The position numbers and the translations under genes are program-made. The notes under the pieces were generated by a model. The model did not search any database, was not told the DNA's origin, and saw only the letters and a list, made by a program, of their open reading frames with translations. From Streptantibioticus ferralitis (GTDB taxonomy: Bacteria; Actinomycetota; Actinomycetes; Streptomycetales; Streptomycetaceae), in contig NZ_JARHTQ010000011.1 of the NCBI RefSeq assembly GCF_029223525.1, forward strand, positions 62,001 through 126,000: a DNA stretch of 64,000 bases, read 5' to 3'. Of the stretch, positions 16,772 to 25,695 are shown one piece after another (positions within the stretch are counted from its first letter, which is position 1; every line of letters starts with the position of its first letter).

Positions 16772-18253
16772 ATGACCGAAACCGGTGACGGCTTCACGAC
16801 TTTCAACCCCCGGTGGCTCAGGGGCTGGTTACGTTTGATGGATCCCAAGTCACCTGCGGGAGACGTGAAGATGGTCAATGATCACGGGAAGCCGTGTGCT
16901 AGGCGATGGCGCCGTCTGGCTGACGAGCAGCAGTGGCCGATCAGCCGTCTCGTCTCCGAGATCAGCGAATGCTGCGGGGTCACCCGACTACGTGCTCACC
17001 GTCTTGCCCGAGGATGGACGCTCACTCAAGCCGTACAGCAGTTCCACAACCTGTGTGCTGCTGAGCAACTCGCCGGACCTCGCCTGGATGCCGACCAGTT
17101 GCGTACGTGGGAAACGAACCCTGAACGTCGGCCGCAACCGTCGACGATCGACCTACTCTGCCGTCTCTACCAATCGAACCCGATCGATCTGGGAATAGAC
17201 GTACCTTGCGACTACACTCCGGCCGCACAGCGCACCATGACTGCGCCTACGAGGACAAGGGAATCGCCAGGCGACCAGCCGCAACGGAACTCTCCTGATT
17301 GGCTGGACAGCGTTCGGCTCTCTGTCGATCGCACCCTCGCCGCCGGTACCGTAACTGCCGGGCAGCTGGACCTGCTCGACGAGCGACTCTTCGTGCACCG
17401 GCAGCAGTACCTCCTCCTTCCACCGCAACTGATGCTGAGTGAACTGGTTGCCGATATCCAGGAAGTCCGCGTTCTCGCGGCCGATCGGCAACCAGCAGTG
17501 GTGCAGCTTCGGTTGTCGGAGATGACCGCGATCTTGGCGACCTTGATCGCCGATGCCCTCATGAAACTCGGGTGCTTGCGACACGCCAGCGCCTGGTACG
17601 CCACCGCCTGCACTGCCGCTGACGACAGCGGAAAGCGTGACCTGCGAGCACGCGTGCGCATCCAGGCTGCGATGCTGCCTTACTACTACGGTCCGCTGGA
17701 GAGCGCGCTCCGACTTGCCCAGGAGGCCCGCCTACTAGCACAGAACCGGCCCACTATTACTGGTTCGTTTGCCGCCGCGGCCGAAGGCCGCATCCGCGCC
17801 CGTCATGGCGACGCTACCGGGGCCGAGCAGGCCATGCACCTGGCCCGAGATCTCTTCGCGCGGGCTGAACGTCCGCCTGTGGACGACGCATGGTCCTTCC
17901 CCGAGCGGCGGCTGCTGCTTTATCTCAGCGGCACTCTCACGTATCTGGGGCAGACACGGCGGGCCAGAGCGGCCCAAACACAGGCGCACGCGCTCTATCG
18001 CGACCAGTCCGGCAGCATCGACCCCACCTTGCTCCGCATCGAGGAGGCGATCTGCCTGGCGCACGAGCGGCACCTCGCCGATGCGTGCCAGCTCGCGGTC
18101 GAGGCTTATCTGGCGGTGCCCTCGCAGCACCGTACCCAGATCCTTGACGCTCGGGCCCGAAACGTAATCGAAGCCGTACCCAAGCGCATGCGAGCTTCTC
18201 GCTGCGCACGCGAGCTGAATGAGATCTTGGCACTGCCTTCCCCAGAGATGTGA
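16772..18253 (+). CDS. HTH transcriptional regulator with TPR-like C-terminus
   Basis: A 493-residue protein starting at ATG 16772 after GAGGTACGG. Residues about 45-145 form the Streptomyces-type HTH region (RLRAHRLARGWTLTQAVQQF, then LRTWETNPERRPQPSTIDLL and a conserved LCRLYQSNP). The remaining 300 residues are helical repeats like those of TPR sensor regions (ALMKLGCLRHASAWY, ARLLAQNRP). Such proteins bind DNA and are switched by peptide or protein ligands. The downstream phosphotransferase begins 31 bp after the stop and may be co-transcribed. The operator at 16729-16764 and the half-site inside its coding start suggest autoregulation. Confidence 0.8.
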   Translation: MTETGDGFTTFNPRWLRGWLRLMDPKSPAGDVKMVNDHGKPCARRWRRLADEQQWPISRLVSEISECCGVTRLRAHRLARGWTLTQAVQQFHNLCAAEQLAGPRLDADQLRTWETNPERRPQPSTIDLLCRLYQSNPIDLGIDVPCDYTPAAQRTMTAPTRTRESPGDQPQRNSPDWLDSVRLSVDRTLAAGTVTAGQLDLLDERLFVHRQQYLLLPPQLMLSELVADIQEVRVLAADRQPAVVQLRLSEMTAILATLIADALMKLGCLRHASAWYATACTAADDSGKRDLRARVRIQAAMLPYYYGPLESALRLAQEARLLAQNRPTITGSFAAAAEGRIRARHGDATGAEQAMHLARDLFARAERPPVDDAWSFPERRLLLYLSGTLTYLGQTRRARAAQTQAHALYRDQSGSIDPTLLRIEEAICLAHERHLADACQLAVEAYLAVPSQHRTQILDARARNVIEAVPKRMRASRCARELNEILALPSPEM

Positions 18254-18284
18254 CAGCGCCCAAGCGATCCGTCAGCCTGGTCAC

Positions 18285-19184
18285 ATGACTGCACCGATCC
18301 ACGGCGGGTTCACCTACGACCAGATGCAGGATCTACTCAACCGCGCGTGCACAGCCGTCGGCCTCGATGCGACGGATGCAGAGTTGATGCGCGGCCAGAC
18401 CAACGCTGTAATCCGACTGGCCAGCGAGCCGGTCGTCGTAAAGATCGCCCGGAACGGAACGAATCTACAGGAAGTTCACCGAACGGTGAGGTTCGTTCGC
18501 TGGTTGATGGACCTCGGCTTCCCTACCGTCCCCCTGTACCGCCCAGAGGCACAGCCCCTCGTGATCGACGGCCATCCCGTCACCTTGTGGACATATCTGC
18601 CGCAGCCTCGTTATCCAGTACCGGCCGGAGCCATCGCTAAGCCGCTGAATGTTCTCCACAGTCTCAGCCAACCCCCGGTCGCGCTAGATCCGTTGAACGT
18701 TTGCGCCGCCATCCGGCACTCGCTGGACAGCATCACCACCTTGAGACAAGACGAACTCGACTTCCTCAATAACCGTGTCGGATCACTGCAGCAGGCCCTT
18801 ACCGGGGTCACGTACGAACTTGAAAGCGCGGTACTCCAGGGTGACCCACAGCACGGCAACGCACTCCACGACGGAGAACGCGCCGTGCTGTGCGACTGGG
18901 ACAGCGTCGCCTTTGGGCAACCTGAATGGGATCTGGTCACGATAGAAGTGCACTGTCGGCGCTTCGGTTACGGAACCCGGCACTACAACCAATTCGCCGA
19001 AGCCTACGGCTGGGATGTCACCCAATGGCCCGGATACCCCGTCCTGCGAGATCTGCGCGAACTACGCATGATCACGACCAACGCAAGTAAAGCCACCCAC
19101 GAGCCCGCAAAGCTCTCCGAGGTGCAACGCCGCATCGACGGGCTCCGCTGCGGAGATCTCGGGCAACGCTGGAACATCCTTTAG
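18285..19184 (+). CDS. Aminoglycoside-phosphotransferase-family kinase
   Basis: ATG 18285 gives 299 residues. The kinase-like core is clear: PVVVKIARN (ATP-site lysine), then the catalytic loop QGDPQHGNALHD, where the usual HGD is QGD, and the metal motif CDWDSVAFGQPEWDL. This is the APH/choline-kinase fold. The substrate could be a small molecule or an antibiotic. The His-to-Gln change in the catalytic loop, together with the regulator upstream, argues for a household or regulatory small-molecule kinase rather than a proven resistance gene. Confidence 0.75.
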   Translation: MTAPIHGGFTYDQMQDLLNRACTAVGLDATDAELMRGQTNAVIRLASEPVVVKIARNGTNLQEVHRTVRFVRWLMDLGFPTVPLYRPEAQPLVIDGHPVTLWTYLPQPRYPVPAGAIAKPLNVLHSLSQPPVALDPLNVCAAIRHSLDSITTLRQDELDFLNNRVGSLQQALTGVTYELESAVLQGDPQHGNALHDGERAVLCDWDSVAFGQPEWDLVTIEVHCRRFGYGTRHYNQFAEAYGWDVTQWPGYPVLRDLRELRMITTNASKATHEPAKLSEVQRRIDGLRCGDLGQRWNIL

Positions 19185-19421
19185 CAGGAGGCGCTCCCAC
19201 CTGCTCCCTGCGTGCGGAATAGCTGGTGTCGAGCGTGCTTTTTGTCGATCGAAACGCCACTCATCGGCGGATCGGGATCCCATCTCGCCCGGGCTGAAGT
19301 TTTTGAACTCACCTCAAATAAATTTCCGGTGAAAATGTCGCCACCGTAGGGTTCCCCTCTCCAAGAGAGTCGGGGTGTCGTGGTCGCGTTCCCAAATCGC
19401 GATCACGATGGAGGCGCGATG

Positions 19422-19583
19422 ATGCCGCCCGTCCTGCTGACCACGGCCCTGCTGTTGGGCATGTGGCCAACTACCGCGCCATTTGCTCTCAACGAAGCGC
19501 GCGCGATGGCCCGCCCTGGCCGAGGCCGACACCGACGTGCCGCACTGCGAGCTCGGCACGCCGCCCGCGGAGGTGCCCAATGA
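19422..19583 (+). CDS. Small membrane-anchored or secreted peptide
   Basis: A 53-residue frame from ATG 19422 with GGAGG seven bases upstream. A hydrophobic stretch (VLLTTALLLGMWP) is followed by an Arg-rich tail. The stop overlaps the ATG of the next GHKL gene (ATGA), so translation may serve to couple that gene. An imperfect hairpin (GTGGTCGCG with CGCGATCAC, about 19379-19407) lies just upstream. The sequence itself is of low complexity, hence the modest confidence. Confidence 0.4.
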   Translation: MPPVLLTTALLLGMWPTTAPFALNEARAMARPGRGRHRRAALRARHAARGGAQ

Positions 19584-20089
19584 CCCGGCGCGGCCGGCCC
19601 CGGAGCCTGGTACGCCTGTGCAAGTGGACGAGCCGTACGCCCGGAGCCACGGCGCAAGCACGTAGGACCCTGCGTCGGAGCTTGGAAGCCCGGGGGCTAC
19701 CGGACGAGACGGCCAGCGATGCCGTCCTGGCTGTCTCCGAACTCGTAGCCAACGCTACCGAGCACGCTAACGGCCCGTACGAGTTGTGGCTGCGCGGCAC
19801 GCCTGTCTATCTCGTATGCGAGGTGCACGACCGGGATCCGCGCGTCCCGCAACTCCCTGTGAGCCCCGCTACGATGCCGTTTGCCCCAGTCCTCAAAGAT
19901 CGCGGAGGCGGACTGAGCGCGCTGTGCGTGTTGCTGGCCGAACGCGGACGCGGGTTGCAGATCGTTCACCATCTCTCGCGTGGACTCTGGGGTTACCGGC
20001 TGTCGGGAAACGGGACCAAGGTCGCCTGGATTGCAATCCCGGCGGAATGGTCGGGGCCGCCCTGCGCGATGGACGGGTGGCGGCAATGA
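19580..20089 (+). CDS. GHKL-type ATP-binding protein
   Basis: A 169-residue HATPase_c protein starting at ATG 19580. It shows AVSELVANATEHANGPYELW (N box), CEVHDRDPRVP (G1-like) and RGRGLQIVHHLSRGLWGY (G2-like), with the final strand GTKVAWIAI. As with the protein at 16111-16539, it lacks a sensor or dimerisation domain. The likely role is anti-sigma kinase or regulator partner. The target is unknown. Confidence 0.75.
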   Translation: MTRRGRPRSLVRLCKWTSRTPGATAQARRTLRRSLEARGLPDETASDAVLAVSELVANATEHANGPYELWLRGTPVYLVCEVHDRDPRVPQLPVSPATMPFAPVLKDRGGGLSALCVLLAERGRGLQIVHHLSRGLWGYRLSGNGTKVAWIAIPAEWSGPPCAMDGWRQ

Positions 20090-20209
20090 CTGCCAGCACC
20101 ACCTGAGCGGTTGTGGGGCACCTGTGTGCTGACTGCTGATGTTTACATGGGCCGCTGTCGTAGTGCACTCACGGGCAGCTTGTACCGCTTGGGCTCTTGA
20201 GCGGGGGTG

Positions 20210-20225
20210 TCCCTCGAACGAGGGA
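20210..20225. promoter_or_regulatory. Palindromic operator-like element ahead of the Tad operon
   Basis: TCCCTCG-AA-CGAGGGA is a perfect 7-bp inverted repeat with a 2-base centre, 130 bp before the lipoprotein gene that opens the plus-strand Tad region. A separate 8-base palindrome AGTGCACT lies at 20162-20169. The region 20090-20356 has no gene. The short spacer suits a dimeric repressor site better than a terminator. Confidence 0.45.
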
Positions 20226-20356
20226 TAGTCGTGGTCTAGAGGGATTTCCTCCTTCTTGCCGGGTTGGCTTCCGTCACGCTGGGGAACGAGCGTGTAACTT
20301 GGTGTTGCTGACGGTTGCTGTCCGTATGCGACAGGGCGGTGAGAAGGCGGGAGCGG

Positions 20357-20917
20357 ATGGGCGCAAATGGCCGATGTGGTGTCACTGCGATGACGCTGCT
20401 TGCGGCACTGAGTCTGGGGGCGGCCGGTTGCACTGGCGAAGCGCCGTCACCTGCTCGCGATAACGGTGGAGCGCCCCCGGCCCCGGCCCCGGCGTCGAGT
20501 AGCCAACCGGTTGCCGGGGTTGAAGATGCGGTTGCCGCCTACCGCGCCATGTGGAAGGACCTTGAAGCGGCTGGCCGGACCGCCGATCCGAACGCACCAC
20601 AGCTCGGCGACCACGCGGCTGGTGGTGCACTGCGGTTGCTGAAATACGGCTTGGCTAAGGACCGTCAAGACGGAGTGATCGCCAAGGGCGAGGTCATCCT
20701 GTCTCCCCAAGTGGAATCGGCCACGCCTGCAGCGGCGCCCAAGCAGGTAAAGATTGTGGACTGCTCCGATGGCTCTCATTGGCTGGTGTATAAGCACGAT
20801 GGGGCATTGGAAAACGATGTTCCCGGTGGCCATCACGAGACCAAGGCGACAGTGCAGCATTTCGGGACTGAGTGGAAGGTCGTAGACCTGACGATGGGCG
20901 AGGTCGGCTCATGCTGA
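20357..20917 (+). CDS. Secreted lipoprotein
   Basis: ATG 20357 gives 186 residues. An N-terminal hydrophobic segment ends in the lipobox LGAAGC, so the mature protein begins at a lipid-modified Cys on the outer face of the membrane. A Pro/Ala-rich linker follows. The folded part runs from AVAAYRAMWKDLEAAG to a C-terminal beta region with DCSDGSHWLVYK and GTEWKVVDL, resembling NTF2-like folds of actinobacterial lipoproteins. Its stop overlaps the next start, placing it first in the Tad/pilus operon. Confidence 0.75.
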   Translation: MGANGRCGVTAMTLLAALSLGAAGCTGEAPSPARDNGGAPPAPAPASSSQPVAGVEDAVAAYRAMWKDLEAAGRTADPNAPQLGDHAAGGALRLLKYGLAKDRQDGVIAKGEVILSPQVESATPAAAPKQVKIVDCSDGSHWLVYKHDGALENDVPGGHHETKATVQHFGTEWKVVDLTMGEVGSC

Positions 20918-21771
20918 TCAGCCGATCAGGCAGATATGCGCCACGCTTGCTTACCACTGGATCTTGGGCAGTCCTGATTGTGCTTCTTGCCGTTCAACAA
21001 GCCGTCGCTGGTGACGACTTTGGGCGTTTTTCAGCTATGCACTGTGCGGAAGCCAGTTGCCAGTTGCAGGCCGGAATCACTAGGAGATCGACGGATCTTG
21101 GCCACCCCGAAGTCGCTCCTCACTCAGCGAGCCAGGCGCCCGGAGTACAAGGCGGCCAGTCGGTCCCTTCCCCCGCTGTCCCAGCGAACTGCTGGTTGTC
21201 AAACCTCGACGGTACCTGTCTGGCCACAGGCTGGCAGGGGCCTCAGCCGGATGCCCATGCGGCTCAACACCAGACGAAGCCAGAGGAAGTTGCTCGACAA
21301 GCCGTAAGCCAATTGCAGTTGCCCTCGCCGCAAGTCCGGATGAGCCCGGATGCCGGGGCGACGCAGGTAGTGCGGGTGCCGACGTGGATGTGGATCGATC
21401 GCGCGGGTTGGCGGCCGGTATCGAAGACGGCTGCAGTTCCCGGTGTTGCGGTGACAGCGACGGCCACGCCGCAGCGGGTGGTGTGGTCGATGGGGAACGG
21501 CGAGTCGGTGACGTGCGCGGGGCCGGGGACGCCGTACTCGTCGCGGTACTCGGCGAGTACGGCGTCCCCGGATTGCGGCTATGTCTATCGGCGGTCGTCG
21601 GCCGGGCAGCCTGGCGAGGCGTTCACTGTGACGGCCACCGTTGTATGGGATGTGGTGTGGCAGGGCGGGGGCCGAGGCGGAACGATCCGGGGGCTGGAGA
21701 GTCGGTCTGAGGTTCCGGTGCGGGTCACGGAGGTGCAGGGCGTGGTCGTCGCCAGGTCCGGCTCCATATAG
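20911..21771 (+). CDS. Secreted accessory protein of the Tad operon
   Basis: ATG 20911 overlaps the lipoprotein stop, giving 286 residues. An N-terminal signal segment (LLTTGSWAVLIVLLAVQQAV) is followed by a Cys-containing, Pro/Gln-rich extracellular domain. The C-terminal half contains PTWMWIDRAGW, CAGPGTPY, CGYVYRRSSAG and a closing VWDVVW region. Proteins of this shape commonly precede SAF/TadA genes in actinobacterial conjugative elements, often mislabelled as ATP/GTP-binding; I see no P-loop. Inside the gene is a perfect 17-bp inverted repeat (21524-21570). Confidence 0.65.
   Translation: MLISRSGRYAPRLLTTGSWAVLIVLLAVQQAVAGDDFGRFSAMHCAEASCQLQAGITRRSTDLGHPEVAPHSASQAPGVQGGQSVPSPAVPANCWLSNLDGTCLATGWQGPQPDAHAAQHQTKPEEVARQAVSQLQLPSPQVRMSPDAGATQVVRVPTWMWIDRAGWRPVSKTAAVPGVAVTATATPQRVVWSMGNGESVTCAGPGTPYSSRYSASTASPDCGYVYRRSSAGQPGEAFTVTATVVWDVVWQGGGRGGTIRGLESRSEVPVRVTEVQGVVVARSGSI
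21524..21570. repeat. Perfect 17-bp inverted repeat inside a coding region
   Basis: CGGGGACGCCGTACTCG (21524-21540) and CGAGTACGGCGTCCCCG (21554-21570) are exact reverse complements around 13 bases, within the secreted-protein gene at 20911-21771. In mRNA this would be a very stable hairpin near the end of the gene, just before the SAF/Tad genes. Confidence 0.85.
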
Positions 21772-21855
21772 CCAGCGGTCGGCGGTTCCGTAGCCGTCAC
21801 GAGTGGGCGGATGGCGCGTCCTGATAGGTGAACCCCCCTATATGCAAGGTGATCT

Positions 21856-22605
21856 GTGGGTACCTCCATGTCTTCTTCGTCTTCCTCGACTCGACTACGC
21901 GACGGTGGCCTGTTCGCTCGGCCGCGGTCTGGCCCCTCACAGGAGCCTGCAGAGAAAAGCCCGCTGGGGGTGGTGGGCGGGCGGCTTCGCCGCAGACCGG
22001 CGTTGGTGTGGGTCGGGGTGGCTGTGGTGATCGCCTCGTCCGTGGGATTCACCGCGGTACTCACGCATGTGGGACGGCGTGTGCCGGTGCTGGCTGTGGC
22101 GCGGTCGTTGCCCGCCGGGGCGGTGGTCAGGGCTGAGGACCTGCGGGAGGTTCGGCTGGGGGTGGATGGCCCGGCCGAGTACGTGGTGCGGGCGGCGGAT
22201 GAGGACGTGGTGGTGGGCAAGACGGCGGTGGTCCCGCTGGTAGCCGGGGCGTTGTTGACACCCCAAGAGGTGGGCAACCGCGCGGGGTATCCGCCTACGG
22301 GTAAAGCACAGGTGTCATTCGCGGTCGAACCCGGCGGGCTGCCTGCGGGACTGGGTGCGGGCCAGCGGGTAGCTGTCTTTCCTGGTGCGCCTTCAGCGGG
22401 GCCTGCGGAGCAGCCGGGCGATGGTGCGAAGGACAGCTCCGGTGCTGGTCTGGTGGGGACGGTGACGGATGTGATGGCACCGGACCATGATTCTGCGGCT
22501 TCGGTGGTGACGGTGTTGGTGGATACCGCTGCGGTGGGGCGGGCGGCGCGGATGGACAAGCCGCATGTGGTGGTGCTCAGCCCGGCGGGTCGGGAGGTGC
22601 CGTGA
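21856..22605 (+). CDS. SAF-domain protein, CpaB/RcpC-like pilus assembly factor
   Basis: GTG 21856 is preceded by AAGGTGAT and gives 249 residues. A cytoplasmic Ser/Arg-rich leader is followed by one membrane helix (residues about 50-70). A SAF domain comes next (VLAVARSLPAGAVVRAEDLR, then VGKTAVVPLVAGALLTPQEV). The later part resembles the RcpC/CpaB extracellular region. In Tad systems this protein lines the assembly channel. It is coupled to the next gene by an overlapping stop and start. Confidence 0.8.
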   Translation: MGTSMSSSSSSTRLRDGGLFARPRSGPSQEPAEKSPLGVVGGRLRRRPALVWVGVAVVIASSVGFTAVLTHVGRRVPVLAVARSLPAGAVVRAEDLREVRLGVDGPAEYVVRAADEDVVVGKTAVVPLVAGALLTPQEVGNRAGYPPTGKAQVSFAVEPGGLPAGLGAGQRVAVFPGAPSAGPAEQPGDGAKDSSGAGLVGTVTDVMAPDHDSAASVVTVLVDTAAVGRAARMDKPHVVVLSPAGREVP

Positions 22606-23435
22606 GTCGGGCGCTGGTGGTGATCGGGTCGGCGAAGGGCTCGCCGGGGGCAACGACGCTGACGCTGGGGTTGGCGGCGTGTTGGCCGACCTCCGCGCGG
22701 CGGCCTCGGCCGTTGGTGGTGGAGGCGGACCCGTCCGGCGGTGATGTGGCGGCGCGGTTTGAGCTGTCGGATTCCCCGGGGCTGATGGAGTTGGCTGCCG
22801 CTGCGCGGCGCGCTGTCTCTGCTCGGGTGTTGGGGGAGTGTGTGCAGCTGCTCCCGGGCGGGGTGCATGTGGTCGTTGGCCCGACGGGTGCGCAGCAGGC
22901 GGCTGCGGCGGTGGGGTTGTTCGCGGGCAACGGTGCAGGGTTGTTGAGGGCGGGGATGGGCAGCGGCGGCTCGGTCCTGGTGGACGTCGGACGGCTCCAG
23001 GCGGAGACCAGCGGGCTGGTCGCGGCGGCTGATCGGCTGCTACTGGTAACCCGGGGCGAGGTGGACGCCCTGGCCCATGCCGCTGCACAGGTAGCGCAGT
23101 TGAGCCTGCCGCGGGGAAGGGTGGAGCTGGCGCTGGTCGGGCCCAGCCCGTATCCATTGGCCGAGATCCGCAAGTCGCTCGGTGTGCAGCGGGTGCATCA
23201 GGTGCCGTGGGATTCACGGACCGCCCACTGCCTGGCGGGCCGTACTGCGGCGTCGCCGCGCAGGTGGCGCACGGCCCCGCTGGTGCGCACCGTCACCGAC
23301 CTGGCCTGGCACCTGGAAGCCCTCGTCGCACAGAACAGCGAAGCCGCAGGCCGGGATCTGACCAAGCCCACCGCCACCAGTGGGGTGCCCGGGCAGGCGG
23401 CCGAAAAATCGTGGGAGGGAGGTGGAGTGCGGTGA
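22602..23435 (+). CDS. CpaE/TadZ-like MinD/ParA-family ATPase
   Basis: A 277-residue protein. The N-terminal VIGSAKGSPGATTLTLGLA is the deviant Walker A of the MinD/ParA group with the second lysine replaced (usually KGGVGKTT; here KGSPGATT). VVEADPSGGDVAARF follows. The middle contains LVDVGRLQAETS and LLLVTRGEVDAL. CpaE/TadZ proteins position the Tad machine, and many have degenerate nucleotide sites, as here. It overlaps the genes on both sides by a few bases. Confidence 0.8.
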   Translation: MSRALVVIGSAKGSPGATTLTLGLAACWPTSARRPRPLVVEADPSGGDVAARFELSDSPGLMELAAAARRAVSARVLGECVQLLPGGVHVVVGPTGAQQAAAAVGLFAGNGAGLLRAGMGSGGSVLVDVGRLQAETSGLVAAADRLLLVTRGEVDALAHAAAQVAQLSLPRGRVELALVGPSPYPLAEIRKSLGVQRVHQVPWDSRTAHCLAGRTAASPRRWRTAPLVRTVTDLAWHLEALVAQNSEAAGRDLTKPTATSGVPGQAAEKSWEGGGVR

Positions 23436-24796
23436 GCGCGGTGACGGACGCGGCCGGGCTGCCCTGGACACCGGTCGCCGGGGCAAGCGGAAAGCAGCTA
23501 GTGGACCTGATGCGCGAGCAGGTCGCCGACCGGATGGCCCGCTACGCCCACGCGCGGGAACAGGCTGGGCTGCCCCTGGAGGACGCCGAACAGCGCCGTC
23601 AGGTCGTGCGACGCCTGCTGGCCGAGGAACTCAACGCCTACGCGGCGGCTGAGTTGGCCGCCGGGCGCCAGGCGCTCGATGCGGGGGAGGAGCAGCGGAT
23701 CGAGCAGGCGGTGCTGGACGCACTGTTCGGGCTGGGGCCGCTGGAGGCGTTGTTGGCGGATGAGCGGGTGGAGAACATCGCGGTCAACGGAGCCGACACC
23801 GTGTGGGTGCGCTACGCGGACGGCACCGAGCACCGAGCCGCCCCACTGGCCGCGTCCGACGAGGAACTGGTCGAGGCGGTGCGGCAGATCGCCGCGCGCG
23901 CCGGGTTGGAGGAGCGGCGCTTTGACCGCGCGGTCCCGAGGCTGAACATCTGCCTGCCGGATGGCTCTCGGCTGTTCGCGGTCATGGCGGTCACCGGACG
24001 AGTGTCGCTGTCGATTCGCCGCCATCGCTTCCGCACTGCCACCTTGGCAGATCTGGTGCGGCTGGGGGTGTGCGAGGAGCCGATGGCGGACTTCCTGGGT
24101 GCGCTGGTTCGAGCCCGCCGCAATGTGATCGTTGCCGGTGGCACCAACGTCGGCAAGACCACGGTGCTGCGCGCCCTGGCCTCGGCCATCCCTGCCCGTG
24201 AGCGGTTGGTGACGATCGAGGACACCTTCGAACTCGGCCTGGATGCCGACCGGGTGGCCCATCCGAATGTGGTGGCGATGCAGGCCCGCGAGGCGAACAT
24301 CGAAGGCGAGGGTGCCATCGACCAAGCAGAGCTGGTCCGCTGGGGGCTGCGGATGTCTCCGGACCGGGTGATCGTCGGCGAGATCCGCGGGGCCGAGGTC
24401 GTGCCGATGTGCAACGCGATGTCCCAGGGCAACGACGGCTCGCTGTCCACGATCCACGCCTCCACCTCTCGCGGCGTGTTCACCAAGCTCGCTGCCTACG
24501 CAGCCCAGGCGCCGGAGCGGTTGTCGTTGGAAGCGACGAACCTGCTGGTGGCCTCAGCCGTCCACTTCGTGGTCCACCTGGTCTGGGATGCCGATGGCTG
24601 TCGGGTGATTGATTCGGTGCGCGAGATCGTCGACGCCGACGGTCCCCAGGTGATCTCGAACGAGGTCTACCAGCCAGGGCCCAATGGTCGGGCGGTACCG
24701 GCCACACCGCTGCGCGGCGAGACCCTTGCCGACCTGCTGGCAGCGGGCCTGGACGAGCGGGCCCTGCACGGGCAGTGGTGGGGGCGCAGTACATGA
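23432..24796 (+). CDS. tadA: TadA/CpaF family secretion ATPase
   Basis: GTG 23432, inside the stop of the preceding gene and with GGAGGTGG upstream, gives 454 residues. Domains run in the usual order: a helical N-terminal part, LFGLGPLEALLADERVENI, then the RecA-like ATPase. Motifs are Walker A GGTNVGKTT, the Asp box TIEDTFELGLD, Walker B RVIVGEIRGAEV and the His box STIHASTSRG. It powers pilin polymerisation at the membrane with the two following TadB/TadC proteins. No feature suggests loss of function. Confidence 0.92.
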   Translation: MSAVTDAAGLPWTPVAGASGKQLVDLMREQVADRMARYAHAREQAGLPLEDAEQRRQVVRRLLAEELNAYAAAELAAGRQALDAGEEQRIEQAVLDALFGLGPLEALLADERVENIAVNGADTVWVRYADGTEHRAAPLAASDEELVEAVRQIAARAGLEERRFDRAVPRLNICLPDGSRLFAVMAVTGRVSLSIRRHRFRTATLADLVRLGVCEEPMADFLGALVRARRNVIVAGGTNVGKTTVLRALASAIPARERLVTIEDTFELGLDADRVAHPNVVAMQAREANIEGEGAIDQAELVRWGLRMSPDRVIVGEIRGAEVVPMCNAMSQGNDGSLSTIHASTSRGVFTKLAAYAAQAPERLSLEATNLLVASAVHFVVHLVWDADGCRVIDSVREIVDADGPQVISNEVYQPGPNGRAVPATPLRGETLADLLAAGLDERALHGQWWGRST

Positions 24797-25695
24797 CCAC
24801 CACCATGCTGTACGCAGTTGTTTTCGGTGCCGCTGCGGGCGGCGGGCTGTGGCTGAGCGTGCACGGCGCCCTGCCCCACGAGCACCGTGTACCTGGGCCA
24901 AGCGTGGCGTGGCGTAGTTGGGCGGCGAGGTTCGGTTGGCGTCGCGGGTGCGCCGCGCTGCTGTCAGGGCTGGCCGTGGGTGCGGTGACCGGGTGGCCGG
25001 TCGGGGCGTTGCTCGCCGCGGTGGCCGCTGGATGCCTGCCACAGCTACTGGGCCGGAACAAGGCTGCCCAGGCGCGGACCGAGCGGCTGGAGGCGGTGGC
25101 GGTGTGGGCGGAGATGCTGCGCGACACCCTGTCGGCCGCTGCCGGGCTGGAGCAGGCCATCCTCGCCACCGCACAGTTGGCGCCACCGGCATTGCGCCCC
25201 CACACCACCGCGCTCGGCGGACGGATCGAGCGCGGCCAACCGCTGGGCGCGAGCTTGAGGATCTTCGCCGACGAGGTAGCCGATCCGGTCGTCGACACCG
25301 TGGTCGCGGCGTTGGTGATGGCAGCCGAGCGCCAGGCCCGCAAGCTGGCCGACCTGCTCGGCTCCCTGGCCACCTCCACGCGCGAGCAGATGGCGATGCG
25401 GCTGCGGATCGACGCGGGCCGCGCCCGCGTACGCACCTCCGTGCGCGTCATCACCGCCACCACCCTGGCGATGGCCACCGGACTCGTCCTCCTCAACCGC
25501 CCCTATCTCCAGCCTTTCTCCGGTCTTCAAGGACAGCTGGTGCTGGGCTTGGTGGGCGCTTTGTTCACTGCCGGGTTCGCCTGGCTGCTGAAGGTCGCCC
25601 AGTTCACCGAAGAACCACGAATCCTCGCCCTGACCCCAACAGAAGCGGCGGGATTGGCCGTGATGCCCGCCCAGGGAAAGGCAGGCGGCACGTGA
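24793..25695 (+). CDS. tadB: TadB-like type II secretion F-domain membrane protein
   Basis: ATG 24793 overlaps the tadA stop and gives 300 residues. Membrane helices lie near the N-terminus, around residues 60-90 and at 220-275. The cytoplasmic part between them is the T2SSF domain (VWAEMLRDTLSAAAGLEQAI, then LADLLGSLATSTREQMAMR). TadB forms the inner-membrane platform on which the TadA ATPase acts. It partners the TadC-like product downstream. Confidence 0.85.
   Translation: MTTTMLYAVVFGAAAGGGLWLSVHGALPHEHRVPGPSVAWRSWAARFGWRRGCAALLSGLAVGAVTGWPVGALLAAVAAGCLPQLLGRNKAAQARTERLEAVAVWAEMLRDTLSAAAGLEQAILATAQLAPPALRPHTTALGGRIERGQPLGASLRIFADEVADPVVDTVVAALVMAAERQARKLADLLGSLATSTREQMAMRLRIDAGRARVRTSVRVITATTLAMATGLVLLNRPYLQPFSGLQGQLVLGLVGALFTAGFAWLLKVAQFTEEPRILALTPTEAAGLAVMPAQGKAGGT

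Noticed and set aside
18285..19184. Aminoglycoside resistance gene
   Set aside because: The fold fits, but the catalytic loop is altered and the family is broad; resistance cannot be claimed.
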